Part shown: positions 27,807 through 36,196 of the stretch, piece by piece | Layout of the letters: every line of letters starts with the position of its first letter | How positions within the stretch are numbered: the stretch's first letter is position 1 | Source: Kiritimatiellaeota bacterium B1221 | GTDB lineage: Bacteria; Verrucomicrobiota; Kiritimatiellia; SS1-B-03-39; UBA6053 | Length of the DNA stretch: 64,000 nt | Assembly (NCBI GenBank): GCA_029269125.1 | Contig: JARHXX010000003.1 | Coordinates: forward strand, 1-64,000 | Direction of reading: 5' to 3' | The notes under the pieces: model-generated | Seen by the model: the letters and a program-made list of their open reading frames with translations, nothing else | The model's database searches: none | What the model was told of the DNA's origin: nothing | Program-made: the position numbers and the translations under genes

Positions 27807-28583
27807 TCAGGGCGTAATGCTTTTGAGGGCTTTGAGGATCTCTTTGGGTTCGGCGCGGTTTCGGTAGTCCGAATCGAGGAATGCATATACGATTTTTCCG
27901 TCGGGTTGAATGACATAGGTGGCGGCGAGGGGGAGCTCATTCGAGTTATTTCCGTTGGTGGTCGACAGAGAAAATTTGTTTTCATAGATGCTGGCCACTT
28001 CAGGAGTCAGTTCGAACACGATGCCGTATTTGCGGGCGACCTGATTGTTAAGGTCACTGAGCACCACGAATTCGAGTTCGGCTTTTTCGGCCGTACTGAT
28101 AGAATTATCAGGCAGTTCGGGGGTGAGGGCGAGCAAAGTGGCTCCTTCGGCCTGAAAAGCGGGCAATTCCTTTTGCAGTGCGTTTAAGGTCAGGTTGCAG
28201 TACGGGCACCATCCTCCCCGATACCAGGTCAGGATTACCGGTCCATCTTTAAGCACTTCCTCTAAACGAATGTCTTCTCCCATGGCATTCTTGAGGGTGA
28301 AATCGGGGGCTGGCTCGCCCACCTGTTTTGCAGCTTTCACGACCCCGTCTTTTTCAACCGATTCAATGCCCTCCGCATAAATCTTTTTGATGTCGTCCGG
28401 TGCTTTGGCTGAAAATGACTGTTTCCGTTCATCTAACTGTGCCTTGAGGCTGGTTGCTTGCATGGGGGTGTTTTCCTGTGGGGTGTTTGCGTTTGATTCG
28501 GCTCCGGCAAAGGGGAGCAGAGTGCTTAGCAGGGCGGTGAAGAGCCGTTTGTTTTTTATCATTGGTTTGTTCGGGTTCAGCAT
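27807..28583 (-). CDS. Exported peroxiredoxin-like (AhpC/TSA family) protein
   Basis: This 258-residue thioredoxin-fold protein has an N-terminal signal peptide (RLFTALLSTLLPFAGA). The AhpC/TSA domain spans about residues 88-255, with the active-site motif WYRGGWCPYC (Cys126 and Cys129). The CxxC form is typical of a peroxiredoxin-like subgroup rather than classical two-Cys enzymes. It probably reduces peroxides or acts as a thiol oxidoreductase in the periplasm. Met8 (MIKNKRLF) is an equally good start. It stands alone upstream of the trp region. Confidence 0.85.
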   Translation of the reverse strand: MLNPNKPMIKNKRLFTALLSTLLPFAGAESNANTPQENTPMQATSLKAQLDERKQSFSAKAPDDIKKIYAEGIESVEKDGVVKAAKQVGEPAPDFTLKNAMGEDIRLEEVLKDGPVILTWYRGGWCPYCNLTLNALQKELPAFQAEGATLLALTPELPDNSISTAEKAELEFVVLSDLNNQVARKYGIVFELTPEVASIYENKFSLSTTNGNNSNELPLAATYVIQPDGKIVYAFLDSDYRNRAEPKEILKALKSITP

Positions 28584-28877
28584 ATCGTTAAAAGTTGATT
28601 ATCTTTCGGGAGGTGAGTTTACAGAAATTTTCCGCATTCACTTTATTCCTCTACTGGGTCGTATGTTCCTCTGTGTGGTTACAGTTTTATTCGCATTATT
28701 TCTTTTTGAGGACCTTTCCCTTTGGGGAAGGGCTTGGTTTCAAAGGTTTTCGGGTCTTCATCTGTTCTAAAGGTTGTGGGGAGTATGTTGGCATCATCAA
28801 AACAAACTTTGATGAACGACGACCTCCACCCGAGGATGTCGTGATGTCTGAAATCAAAATGAACACAGGAGAAATTA
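28584..28877. other. Intergenic stretch without a recognised gene
   Basis: This stretch separates the divergent peroxiredoxin gene and a small exported-protein gene. I see an eight-base-pair hairpin near 28709-28728 (CCTTTCCC with GGGGAAGG) without a T-run. It also holds the AGGAGAA ribosome site at its right end, which supports the next start. I see no convincing ORF. Confidence 0.6.
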
Positions 28878-29221
28878 ATGAATAGCGTTCTTTTAATCTT
28901 AAAAATTCCGGTGGTGGTTGCGTTCCTTTCGGGAAGTACAGCCGTATTGGCGAATCCAAATGCTCAAGGGCCCTCTCCACGGCACGCGCAAGGGAATTCG
29001 CGCAGGGTTGGAATACCCGGTCATCAACGGTTACGGTGGCCAAAAGTTCACCGAAAACTGTCAGCCAACATACGGCAACGGTTTGGTTGGAAAATCAAAA
29101 CGGTTCTAAAACGCCGGTTGAATTAAAACAAAATGAAGAAGGAAAGTGGGTCGGTCCCAATGATGAGGTTTACGACAGTCTGCCTTCCGAGGCGGACTTG
29201 CGCGAAAGCTATGGTTTCTAA
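28878..29221 (+). pseudogene. Small exported protein, apparently frameshifted
   Basis: A strong AGGAG site precedes an ATG whose first 26 residues form a signal peptide (ILKIPVVVAFLSGSTAVLA, then NPNA). The frame then gives low-complexity basic sequence and ends at 29126. The second frame, open across the same stretch, gives TVTVAKSSPKTVSQHTATVW, VELKQNEEGKWVGPNDEVY and a C-terminal ESYGF, which looks like a real small periplasmic domain. A single frameshift between about 28965 and 29000 would join the signal peptide to this domain. Either the gene is broken or the assembly has an indel. The family is not recognised. Confidence 0.55.
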
Positions 29222-29350
29222 TCCGGGGGGGCGGGGCAGAAGCAGGCTGAATCCTGCTTTCGTCTTTCGTCCCTCAAAATGCCATCGGGGAGCGTTTCCC
29301 TCTTGTCTTTCTATTGTCAACAGCACTAAATCTCTACTCAGAATACCTTT

Positions 29351-30805
29351 ATGAAAAAACAAAATATAAAAATCTCGGGACTGGTTTCGTTTTTAACCCT
29401 GCGCATGACGATCGCGGCTGCAGAATATCCTTACCCGATTGTCGATACCAGCCAAACCACTGCATATGGAAATGTCGAGGGACAGGACGCGCATTATGCT
29501 GGCAATGCACCCTCATATCAGGTTAATGGCGACGGCACCGTATCCGACCAGGTGACAGGCTTAATGTGGACCCGGGATCCGGGTGAAAAAATAACTTTGG
29601 ATGAAGCGTTGGCGGGGGCGGAGACTTGCAGAGTTGGCGGATATTCCGACTGGCGTCTTCCTTCCATTAAGGAACTCTATTCACTGGTTCAGCTCAACGG
29701 CACCGATCCGGATCCTATGAGTGCCGCCAGCGGGAATCTGAAGCCTTTTATCGATGATACGGTTTTTAAATTTGTGTATGGCGATGCGGCAAAGAATGAA
29801 CGCATCATTGATTCGCAATTTGCCTCCCGCACAAAATATGTCTCCACGACCATGAAAGGGGATGCCACACTCTTTGGCGTCAACTTTGCCGATGGTCGCA
29901 TAAAAGGGTATGGACTGAGGGATCCGCGGGGAAGAGGGGCAAAAACCTTTTTTGTGCTCTATGTACGTGGAAACGAAGCCTACGGGGTCAATCAATTTAA
30001 GGACAATGGGGATGGTACGGTTCTGGATGAAGCGACAGGATTGACTTGGATGAAATCCGACAGTGTGGAGGATATGGATTGGCCCACTGCTTTGGCCTAT
30101 GCCGAGAATTTTGAATATGCGGGTAAGTCCGATTGGCGTTTGCCCAACGCGAAAGAACTGCAAAGTATTATCGATTATACCCGTTCGCCGGATACCACGG
30201 ATTCTGCGGCCATCGATCCGATATTTGAGTCCACTGCGATTATCAATGAAGGCGGTCAAAAGGATTTCGCCCACTATTGGACCAGCACCACCCATGCCGG
30301 TATCCAGCGGTCGGACACGGCCATTTATTTTGCTTTTGGCCGCGCATTGGGATGGATGACAGACCGACAAAGCGGGAAAAAAATACTTATGGATGTCCAC
30401 GGTGCGGGTTCCCAACGGTCTGATCCGAAGGTGGGAGATGCTTCTGTATATCCCTATGGCCGCGGTCCCCAAGGTGATGTGATCCGGATTCAGAATAAAA
30501 TCCGGCTGGTACGTGGCGGGGATTCGGTTGAGAAAATCGATGCGCCCGCGACTGAAGCGGTAAAAATGGAAACGCAGTCTGTCCCATCCACGCCCGCCCA
30601 TATTCAAACGCCTCCGGCCCCCTCCGGAGCCCGTTTTATTTCCCGGCTCGATAGAAACGGGGATGGAAAAATTGCCGGCTCTGAATTCGATGGTCCTCCG
30701 ATACATTTCAGTCATTTTGATAAAGACCATGACGGTTTCATCTCTGAAGCCGAAGCGCCAGCCGGCCCTCCCCAATTGACCCTCCCGCGTGCGCCGCGGC
30801 GCTGA
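29351..30805 (+). CDS. Exported DUF1566 (Lcl-type) protein with C-terminal EF-hands
   Basis: This 484-residue exported protein has a signal peptide ending near AAAEYPY. Two DUF1566 units follow: DGTVSDQVTGLMWTRDP with YSDWRLPSIKELYSL, and DGTVLDEATGLTWMKSD with SDWRLPNAKELQSI. This C-type-lectin-like domain is found in bacterial surface and adhesion-related proteins. After a proline-rich linker, residues from about 434 contain two EF-hand loops, DRNGDGKIAGSE and DKDHDGFISEAE, with the expected calcium-binding acidic positions. I infer a calcium-binding secreted or surface protein. No operon partner is visible. Confidence 0.85.
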   Translation: MKKQNIKISGLVSFLTLRMTIAAAEYPYPIVDTSQTTAYGNVEGQDAHYAGNAPSYQVNGDGTVSDQVTGLMWTRDPGEKITLDEALAGAETCRVGGYSDWRLPSIKELYSLVQLNGTDPDPMSAASGNLKPFIDDTVFKFVYGDAAKNERIIDSQFASRTKYVSTTMKGDATLFGVNFADGRIKGYGLRDPRGRGAKTFFVLYVRGNEAYGVNQFKDNGDGTVLDEATGLTWMKSDSVEDMDWPTALAYAENFEYAGKSDWRLPNAKELQSIIDYTRSPDTTDSAAIDPIFESTAIINEGGQKDFAHYWTSTTHAGIQRSDTAIYFAFGRALGWMTDRQSGKKILMDVHGAGSQRSDPKVGDASVYPYGRGPQGDVIRIQNKIRLVRGGDSVEKIDAPATEAVKMETQSVPSTPAHIQTPPAPSGARFISRLDRNGDGKIAGSEFDGPPIHFSHFDKDHDGFISEAEAPAGPPQLTLPRAPRR

Positions 30806-31209
30806 GTAAAAGTGATTCCCGGGAAATATGGGCGGATTTTTCCGGAATTTGTTTTTACCCGGACGGGGGGGGGACGTCCCCGGTGTGAAGCCGAACATTT
30901 CTTTCCCCGATGCCGGACAATCTGACAAATCTTTCAGAAAAATATCGGAGCATTTGCCGGGAGGACAGAGGCAAGCCGGGAAACTGTCAAATATTTGGTG
31001 CCCCGGGGTGAAAAAGCCGGGATGATTCTGGTGCATCTTTTTCGGCCCTTTTCTTCGGAACATTTAGCGGAATATACTTTGTCCGGTTGAAGGGAATACC
31101 CGCAGCCCTCTCCGCCGTGATCGGCAGCTCAGGCAGAGGTGTTTATATATTTAATATTTGACGTCATTTTCCGGTATCGCCGTGTGCGTGTCTCATATTT
31201 TTTTGTGAT
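30806..31209. other. Intergenic stretch without a recognised gene
   Basis: This stretch of about 400 bases holds short open frames without similarity to anything I know, a G-run near 30865-30874 and an AT-rich patch near 31140-31160. It may be further decayed sequence downstream of the adjacent glnB remnant. Confidence 0.5.
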
Positions 31210-31500
31210 CTATAGGGCTTCGTTTCCCCGGTCGCCGGTTCGGATACGCACGCAGTTTTCCAAGGGCATGACAAAAATTTTCCCATCGCCGATTTTGCCG
31301 TCAGCTCCACTGCGTCCAGCTTCAATAATGGCATCAATGGCGGGTTTCGACAAATTCATCGTTCACCGCAATTCTTAACATGAATTTGCGTAAGAGGTTA
31401 ACGGTATATTCGTGACCGTGATAGACTTCGGTATGTCCTTTCTGTTGTCCGAAGCCCTGAACATCTCCTACGGTTAAACGAATGACAACTACTATACTCC
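31210..31500 (-). pseudogene. PII signal-transduction protein (GlnB/GlnK) remnant
   Basis: The minus strand encodes PII sequence in two frames. TVGDVQGFGQQKGHTEVYHG (the T-loop start) through YTVNLLRKFMLRIAVNDEFVE is in one frame; after a frameshift near 31360, AIDAIIEAGRSG, then DGKIGDGKIFVMPLENCVRI and RTGDRGNEAL to the stop at 31210 are in another. The N-terminal beta strand of PII is not recognisable. PII senses nitrogen and energy status through the T-loop and nucleotide binding; this copy cannot make an intact protein. It lies directly downstream of a decayed NifA-type activator on the same strand. Confidence 0.82.
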
Positions 31501-31619
31501 GAGCCAATTTTACGGCTTCGAGGATGGTGTCGGTAAAATTATCATGCCGATCCAGGCACGGGTTTCAGGATCTGATCGCCAGAGCCAAAGACCCACGGGC
31601 AGGATTCGCATAAGAGATC

Positions 31620-32975
31620 CTCTTTTCGTTGTCGAAAACGCCCCGACTGCCACAGGCATACCATGGACTGCCACTTAAATGGCGGAGAATCGCCCGGGAA
31701 GTGGATTCCCCGATATCAAATGTAAAGGTTTACCGGTTATTTTACGGTGCTTGTCAACAAAGTAATTTGCCAGCAATAGAATATCACTTTTCCGGGACCG
31801 CAGCGGCGCCACATGAATGGGGGAAATATTGATGCGGTAAAAAAGGTCCGCGTGAAACTTTCTTTTTTAACAGCTGACTCCAAATCTACGTTTGTGGCAG
31901 CCGGTACCCGTACATTTACGGTGAGGGTTTGATTGCTTCCGACCCGTTCAAATTGTTTTTCCTGAAGCACCCTTAACATTTTCACCTGAATGGCCGGGCA
32001 AAAGCCGCCAATTTTATCCAAAAACAATGTCCCCCCTTCGGTTTCCTTCAGCCGACCCTTGTGTTGATAGAGTGCACCGGTGAATGCTCCTTTTCATGTC
32101 CGAATAATTCACTTTCCAAAAGGCTTTCGCTTAAAGCTGCACAGTTGACTTTGATAAAGGGTTTGTCTTTTCGCGGGCTTTCCCCGTGGATGGCGGTGGC
32201 GACCAGTTCTTTTCCGGTACCGGTTTTCCCGCGGATAAGGATGGTGGTATCGCTGGCGGCGACCTGAAGAATCCGCTGGAAAACCTCCTGCATGGCGGAA
32301 CTGTCACCGACAATGCTATCTGAGACTTTTCCTGCAAGTGAAGCTTCAAGTTGTACTTTTTCTTTTTGAGCGATATCCTGTTCCAGCAGAACCATCCGCT
32401 GCATCATAACGTCTTGGGCATCCATACTGGCGAGAATCTCCAACAGCATGCGTCCCTCATTCAGACGCAAGGGATCGTCGGCCAGGGTGTCGACGAAGCG
32501 GGTGCCCACAGTACGGTCCTCAATTTTAACCGGCACGCTGATAAAGCCGACATCCATCCGGCCCAGTTGCCGACGCTGATGAATCCGGTCTTTAAATTTT
32601 CGTCGCGACTTAAATTTGCGATCTGGACGGCTTGCCCGGATTTTAAGACTTCTCCGGTGATGCCTTCGCCAGGTTTATATCTTGCAGGGTGTTCGGCTCC
32701 CCGTTTACGCGCCCCAGGGCTTCAACCTGAAGTTCTTCCCCATTCGGGGAAAGGAGCATCAGGGTGCTGTTTGAAAGTCCGGTTTCCGCTTCGAGAGCTG
32801 CGAGACACCGGGCAAACTTGCTTGGTAGCGGAACCCGCTGTCCCTAGTCTCGCGCCAAACGTGCCAGGGCTTCCATGATTTGCCCATGACGATTGGCACA
32901 ACGGCCCTCGGAACCTGCCAGACAGGGGGGCAAATTGTTAGATACATCCATAGGATTAAGAAGTTTTGTCGCCAT
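31620..32975 (-). pseudogene. NifA-type sigma-54-dependent activator remnant
   Basis: From the ATG at 32975 the minus strand reads MATKLLNPMD, and then, with an in-frame stop near 32845 and several frame changes, a GAF domain ([58 protein letters not shown]). A sigma-54 AAA+ domain follows, with Walker [10 protein letters not shown] and ELFGHEK near 32090; one more frameshift is needed to reach [15 protein letters not shown] last piece has TLFLDKIGGF and VKMLRVLQEKQFERVG. The C-terminal DNA-binding domain is not recognisable. The order GAF-AAA is that of NifA. No nif structural gene is in the window. Confidence 0.85.
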
Positions 32976-33154
32976 AATTCAGCTGCATAACTCCTGTTCG
33001 TATTCTTTAGTGTCTTGAGTGATCAGTTTAGGATAATATTATTCGGATATTTGCAGTAAAATACAAAAATGTTTGAAGTGGCAGGTTTGGAATAAATAGC
33101 CGCTATTGATTTCTGAAAACCGATTAGATCTCGCTATATGCGGGCCGGGTTGGT

Positions 33155-33201
33155 CCGCAGGCAGGGATATGATCCTGCGGGTCCGTGATAGAACCCGCAG
33201 G
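33155..33201. repeat. Three-arm alternative hairpin region downstream of pgm
   Basis: CCGCAGG (33155-33161) can pair with CCTGCGG (33174-33180). The latter, extended to CCTGCGGGT (33174-33182), is instead perfectly complementary to ACCCGCAGG (33193-33201). The two hairpins exclude one another. There is no T-run. It lies just beyond the pgm stop and may act in termination or mRNA end protection. Confidence 0.6.
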
Positions 33202-33218
33202 CAAGCGGTACGCAATAT

Positions 33219-34856
33219 TTAGGCAATGACATCCGAAACCAATGCCTGGGCTTCGGATTGAATTTGTTTGAGATGGGCTTCGCTTTTAAAGCTCTCAGCA
33301 TAGATTTTATAAATATCTTCGGTGCCGGAGGGTCGGGCGGCAAACCATCCGTTTTCAGTCACCACTTTGAGGCCGCCAATGGCGGCGCCATTTCCGGGAG
33401 CCTCGGTAAAGGTGCCGGTAACCATTTCGCCTGCCAGGCTGTCCGCTTTGAAATCCGCCGCCGAGAGGCTGGACAATTTTTTACGAGCCTCCGCTGAGGC
33501 TTCCGCATTGCTTCGTCCATAGTGGGGACGTCCGTATTTTTCAGCCAGTTCCTGGTAACGTACGCCGGGATCTTTCCCGGTGACCGCGGTGATTTCTGCG
33601 GCCAGTAAACTGAGCAGCAGTCCGTCTTTATCGGTAGACCAGCTGCTTCCGTCCTTGCGCAGGAACGAGGCGCCGGCGCTTTCTTCCCCCCCGAAACCGA
33701 AGGAGCCGTTACTCAGTCCGGGCACAAACCATTTAAATCCGACCGGCACTTCAGCCATCTCACGTCCAATGCCGGCAACCACCCGGTCGATCATGGAACT
33801 GGAAACCAGAGTTTTGCCCACCTTTGCATGTGCGGGCCATTGAGGACGGTGGGTGAAAAGGTATTCGATAGCCACTGCCAAATAATGATTCGGATTCAGC
33901 AAGCCGGAACTGCGGGTGACGATCCCGTGCCGGTCGGCATCCGGGTCGCATCCGAAGGCAATGTCGAAATCATCTTTCATGGCAATCAAACCGGCCATGG
34001 CGTAGGGGCTGCTGCAATCCATGCGGATTTTTCCATCGGCATCGATATGCATAAATTGGAAAGACGGATCGAGGGCCGGATTCACATTGGTCAAATTGAG
34101 ATTGTAGGTTTCCGCGATGGGTGCCCAATAATCCAGCGAAGCGCCTCCCAAAGGATCCACGCCCAGTTTGAGTCCTGAATTGGAAATGGCCTCCATATCC
34201 AAAACCTCGGACAATCCTTTTACATAGGGTGTCACCAAATCCATTTTGATAACCAGATCATCTCTAAAGGCGCGGTCAAAAGACATCCGGTTTATTTCAT
34301 CCATATCCGTTTCGAGCATCACGTTTGCGCGATCCTGAATCCAGTTGGTGGCATCGGAGTCTGCGGGGCCGCCATGGGGAGGATTGTATTTTAAGCCGCC
34401 GTCTTCTGGTGGATTGTGTGAGGGGGTGATGAGGATGCCGTCCGCTTGGTCTTCATGGGTGCGGTTGTATTCGATAATCGCCTTGGAGATCGCAGGGGTG
34501 GGGGTTGGACGTCCTCCCTCCTGCACGCAAACCGTGACTTGGTTGGCGACCAAAACTTCAATGGTCGTTATCCAGGCCGGTTCAGACAAAGCATGGGTAT
34601 CCATGCCCAGGAAGAGCGGCCCTTTAAATCCCTGGATGTCACGGTACTCGCAAATGGCTTGTACGATGGCCAAAATATGATTTTCATTAAAGCGGCGGTC
34701 ACTGGAGGATCCACGGTGGCCGGAGGTGCCAAAACTGACCCGCTGCTCAGCAATATCCGGACGGGGATGGCGAATATAATAACTGGACACCAGCCCGGGG
34801 ATATTGGGGATAAGATGGGCGGGGACAGGTTTTCCGGCGAGTGGATGCTGAGACAT
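33219..34856 (-). CDS. pgm: Phosphoglucomutase (alpha-D-glucose phosphate-specific)
   Basis: This 545-residue phosphohexomutase interconverts glucose 1-phosphate and glucose 6-phosphate. The phosphoserine is Ser146 in TPSHNPPEDGG; the metal-binding loop has DPDADRHG near residue 300, and the C-terminal phosphate-binding loop is RPSGTEDIYKIYAE. The start at 34856 (MSQHPLAGKP) is supported by AAGGA seven bases upstream and fits the family; the open frame extends 18 codons further. It could channel glucose 1-phosphate released by the GH94 phosphorylases. It is not in an operon. Confidence 0.96.
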   Translation of the reverse strand: MSQHPLAGKPVPAHLIPNIPGLVSSYYIRHPRPDIAEQRVSFGTSGHRGSSSDRRFNENHILAIVQAICEYRDIQGFKGPLFLGMDTHALSEPAWITTIEVLVANQVTVCVQEGGRPTPTPAISKAIIEYNRTHEDQADGILITPSHNPPEDGGLKYNPPHGGPADSDATNWIQDRANVMLETDMDEINRMSFDRAFRDDLVIKMDLVTPYVKGLSEVLDMEAISNSGLKLGVDPLGGASLDYWAPIAETYNLNLTNVNPALDPSFQFMHIDADGKIRMDCSSPYAMAGLIAMKDDFDIAFGCDPDADRHGIVTRSSGLLNPNHYLAVAIEYLFTHRPQWPAHAKVGKTLVSSSMIDRVVAGIGREMAEVPVGFKWFVPGLSNGSFGFGGEESAGASFLRKDGSSWSTDKDGLLLSLLAAEITAVTGKDPGVRYQELAEKYGRPHYGRSNAEASAEARKKLSSLSAADFKADSLAGEMVTGTFTEAPGNGAAIGGLKVVTENGWFAARPSGTEDIYKIYAESFKSEAHLKQIQSEAQALVSDVIA

Positions 34857-34937
34857 AAGGTTTCCTTGGTAAATTGAAGTTATTATCTTAATCACGAACC
34901 GTTGATTCACAAGCAGAATTCAGTTAGAGATCCATGA

Positions 34938-35531
34938 ATGCAATTTCCCTTTTCATTCACCGCGATTGATTTTGAAACCACCGGATCAGTGGCAGGATAT
35001 CCGGTGGAGCCCTGGCAGGTGGGACTCGTCTCTTTTTCGCCGGGTGAAAAACCTGTTTTTTGGGAGTCTCTGCTGCAGGTGGGGCCCCGACCTTTTCATC
35101 CCAGGGCTCCCGGCAGGCACGCACAGTTGCGTGAGGCATTGGCAGAGGCTCCGCGGCTGGAGGAGTGTTTGCCCGTGCTGAGAACCTATTGCAGTTCAAA
35201 GCCGCTCCTTGCCCACAATGTGGCCACCGAAAAAAAGTGCTTCCGGCAATCGGTTCCGATGGAAAAGTTCGGACCCTGGGTGGACACCTTAAAGCTTAGC
35301 CGGGCGGCGTGGCCCCATTTAACTTCCCATAAGCTGGAAGACGTTCTGGTCGCATTGGACTTGATGAACGAAATGCAAAATCAATTTCCGGACCGGGGCG
35401 CGCACGATGCTTTATATGATGCGTATGGATCCGGTTTAATCCTGCTGCACCTGTTCTCTTTGGATGAGTGGAAAGAAGTGCCTTTGGATTTATGGGTGAA
35501 TCCGGATTTAAGCCGCTGGCACCGGCGTTGA
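34938..35531 (+). CDS. DnaQ-like 3'-5' exonuclease (DEDDh type)
   Basis: This 197-residue protein has the three exonuclease motifs: Exo I IDFETTG near residue 10, a central region with LLAHNVATEKKCF (Exo II type), and Exo III AHDALYDAYGSGLIL near residue 155, with the preceding His of the DEDDh class. It lacks other domains, so it may be a stand-alone proofreading-like or nucleic-acid trimming enzyme. It is divergent from pgm and convergent with the histone-like gene. The substrate cannot be deduced. Confidence 0.85.
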   Translation: MQFPFSFTAIDFETTGSVAGYPVEPWQVGLVSFSPGEKPVFWESLLQVGPRPFHPRAPGRHAQLREALAEAPRLEECLPVLRTYCSSKPLLAHNVATEKKCFRQSVPMEKFGPWVDTLKLSRAAWPHLTSHKLEDVLVALDLMNEMQNQFPDRGAHDALYDAYGSGLILLHLFSLDEWKEVPLDLWVNPDLSRWHRR

Positions 35532-35617
35532 TAATGGGAAAGGGGACACATGTTTTCCTAAGGGGAAAGGGTCGGGGTTCCACGAGGATTTGCGTGTCCG
35601 CGCCCCCCCCAAAAAAA

Positions 35618-35651
35618 AATCCCGCATTGCGCATAACGCAATGGCGGGATT
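35618..35651 (-). terminator. Rho-independent terminator of the histone-like gene
   Basis: AATCCCGC and ATTGCG pair with CGCAAT and GCGGGATT around a short CATAA loop, with one bulged base. On the minus strand the stem is followed by nine T residues, so it ends the histone-like transcript, 22 bases after its stop codon. Confidence 0.88.
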
Positions 35652-35672
35652 CGCAACTGAACAATTTGCGGA

Positions 35673-36101
35673 CTAAGCGAATTGTTTGTCGACGATGGCT
35701 TCAGCTGCGGACCAGTATCCGCTGGCATCGCCTTCAAATCCGTTTTTCTCAGCCATCAAGTAGGCTTCGAACTGAATGCGCTGGTAACGTTCTTCCGCAG
35801 AGAGGGTCGCAACATTTTTAGCCGGCTCTTTTTTGGCGGCCGCTTTTTTTGCACTGGCTTTTTTCTTGGCGGGTGCTTTTTTTGCTGTGGCTTTTTTGGC
35901 AGCGGGCGCTTTTTGGGCCGGTGCTTTCTTTGCAGGGGCTTTTTTAGCGGGCACTTTTTTGGCAGGAGCCTTTTTCGCCGGCGCTTTTTTGGCAGGAGCC
36001 TTTTTCGCCGGCGCTTTTTTAGCTACGGCTTTTTTGGCGGCTGGAGCTTTCTTGGCTGCAGCAGTTGTTTTTTTAGTGGTGGATTTTTTTTTGGCGCTCA
36101 T
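35673..36101 (-). CDS. Histone H1-like lysine/alanine-rich protein with conserved C-terminal domain
   Basis: Residues 1-95 of this 142-residue protein consist of AKKAPAKK-type repeats (about a third lysine), like eukaryotic H1 tails and bacterial Hc1-type proteins, and would bind DNA non-specifically. The last 45 residues are different: [20 protein letters not shown] and [15 protein letters not shown] form a small acidic helical domain resembling DUF2934. The Met at 36101 has AAGGA seven bases upstream and is preferred over the longer frame. Probable role: nucleoid compaction or protection. Repetitive DNA within the gene reflects the peptide repeat. Confidence 0.85.
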   Translation of the reverse strand: MSAKKKSTTKKTTAAAKKAPAAKKAVAKKAPAKKAPAKKAPAKKAPAKKVPAKKAPAKKAPAQKAPAAKKATAKKAPAKKKASAKKAAAKKEPAKNVATLSAEERYQRIQFEAYLMAEKNGFEGDASGYWSAAEAIVDKQFA

Positions 36102-36196
36102 GTGCCTGTCCTTGTTAGTTGATTTTAATGCACGTATGCATAAGAGTTCCATATCTACACTATTTTTTATGATGCAAGACAGAAAAGGAATGAATT

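Noticed and set aside
29681-31063. Long minus-strand open frame of 460 codons
   Set aside because: It is antisense to the DUF1566 gene, shows no family motif, and reads as the complement of repeated WRLP and DGT codons.
35834-36075. Apparent DNA tandem repeat of about 30 bases
   Set aside because: It encodes the AKKAPAKK peptide repeats of the histone-like protein on the minus strand, so it is not an independent repeat or CRISPR.
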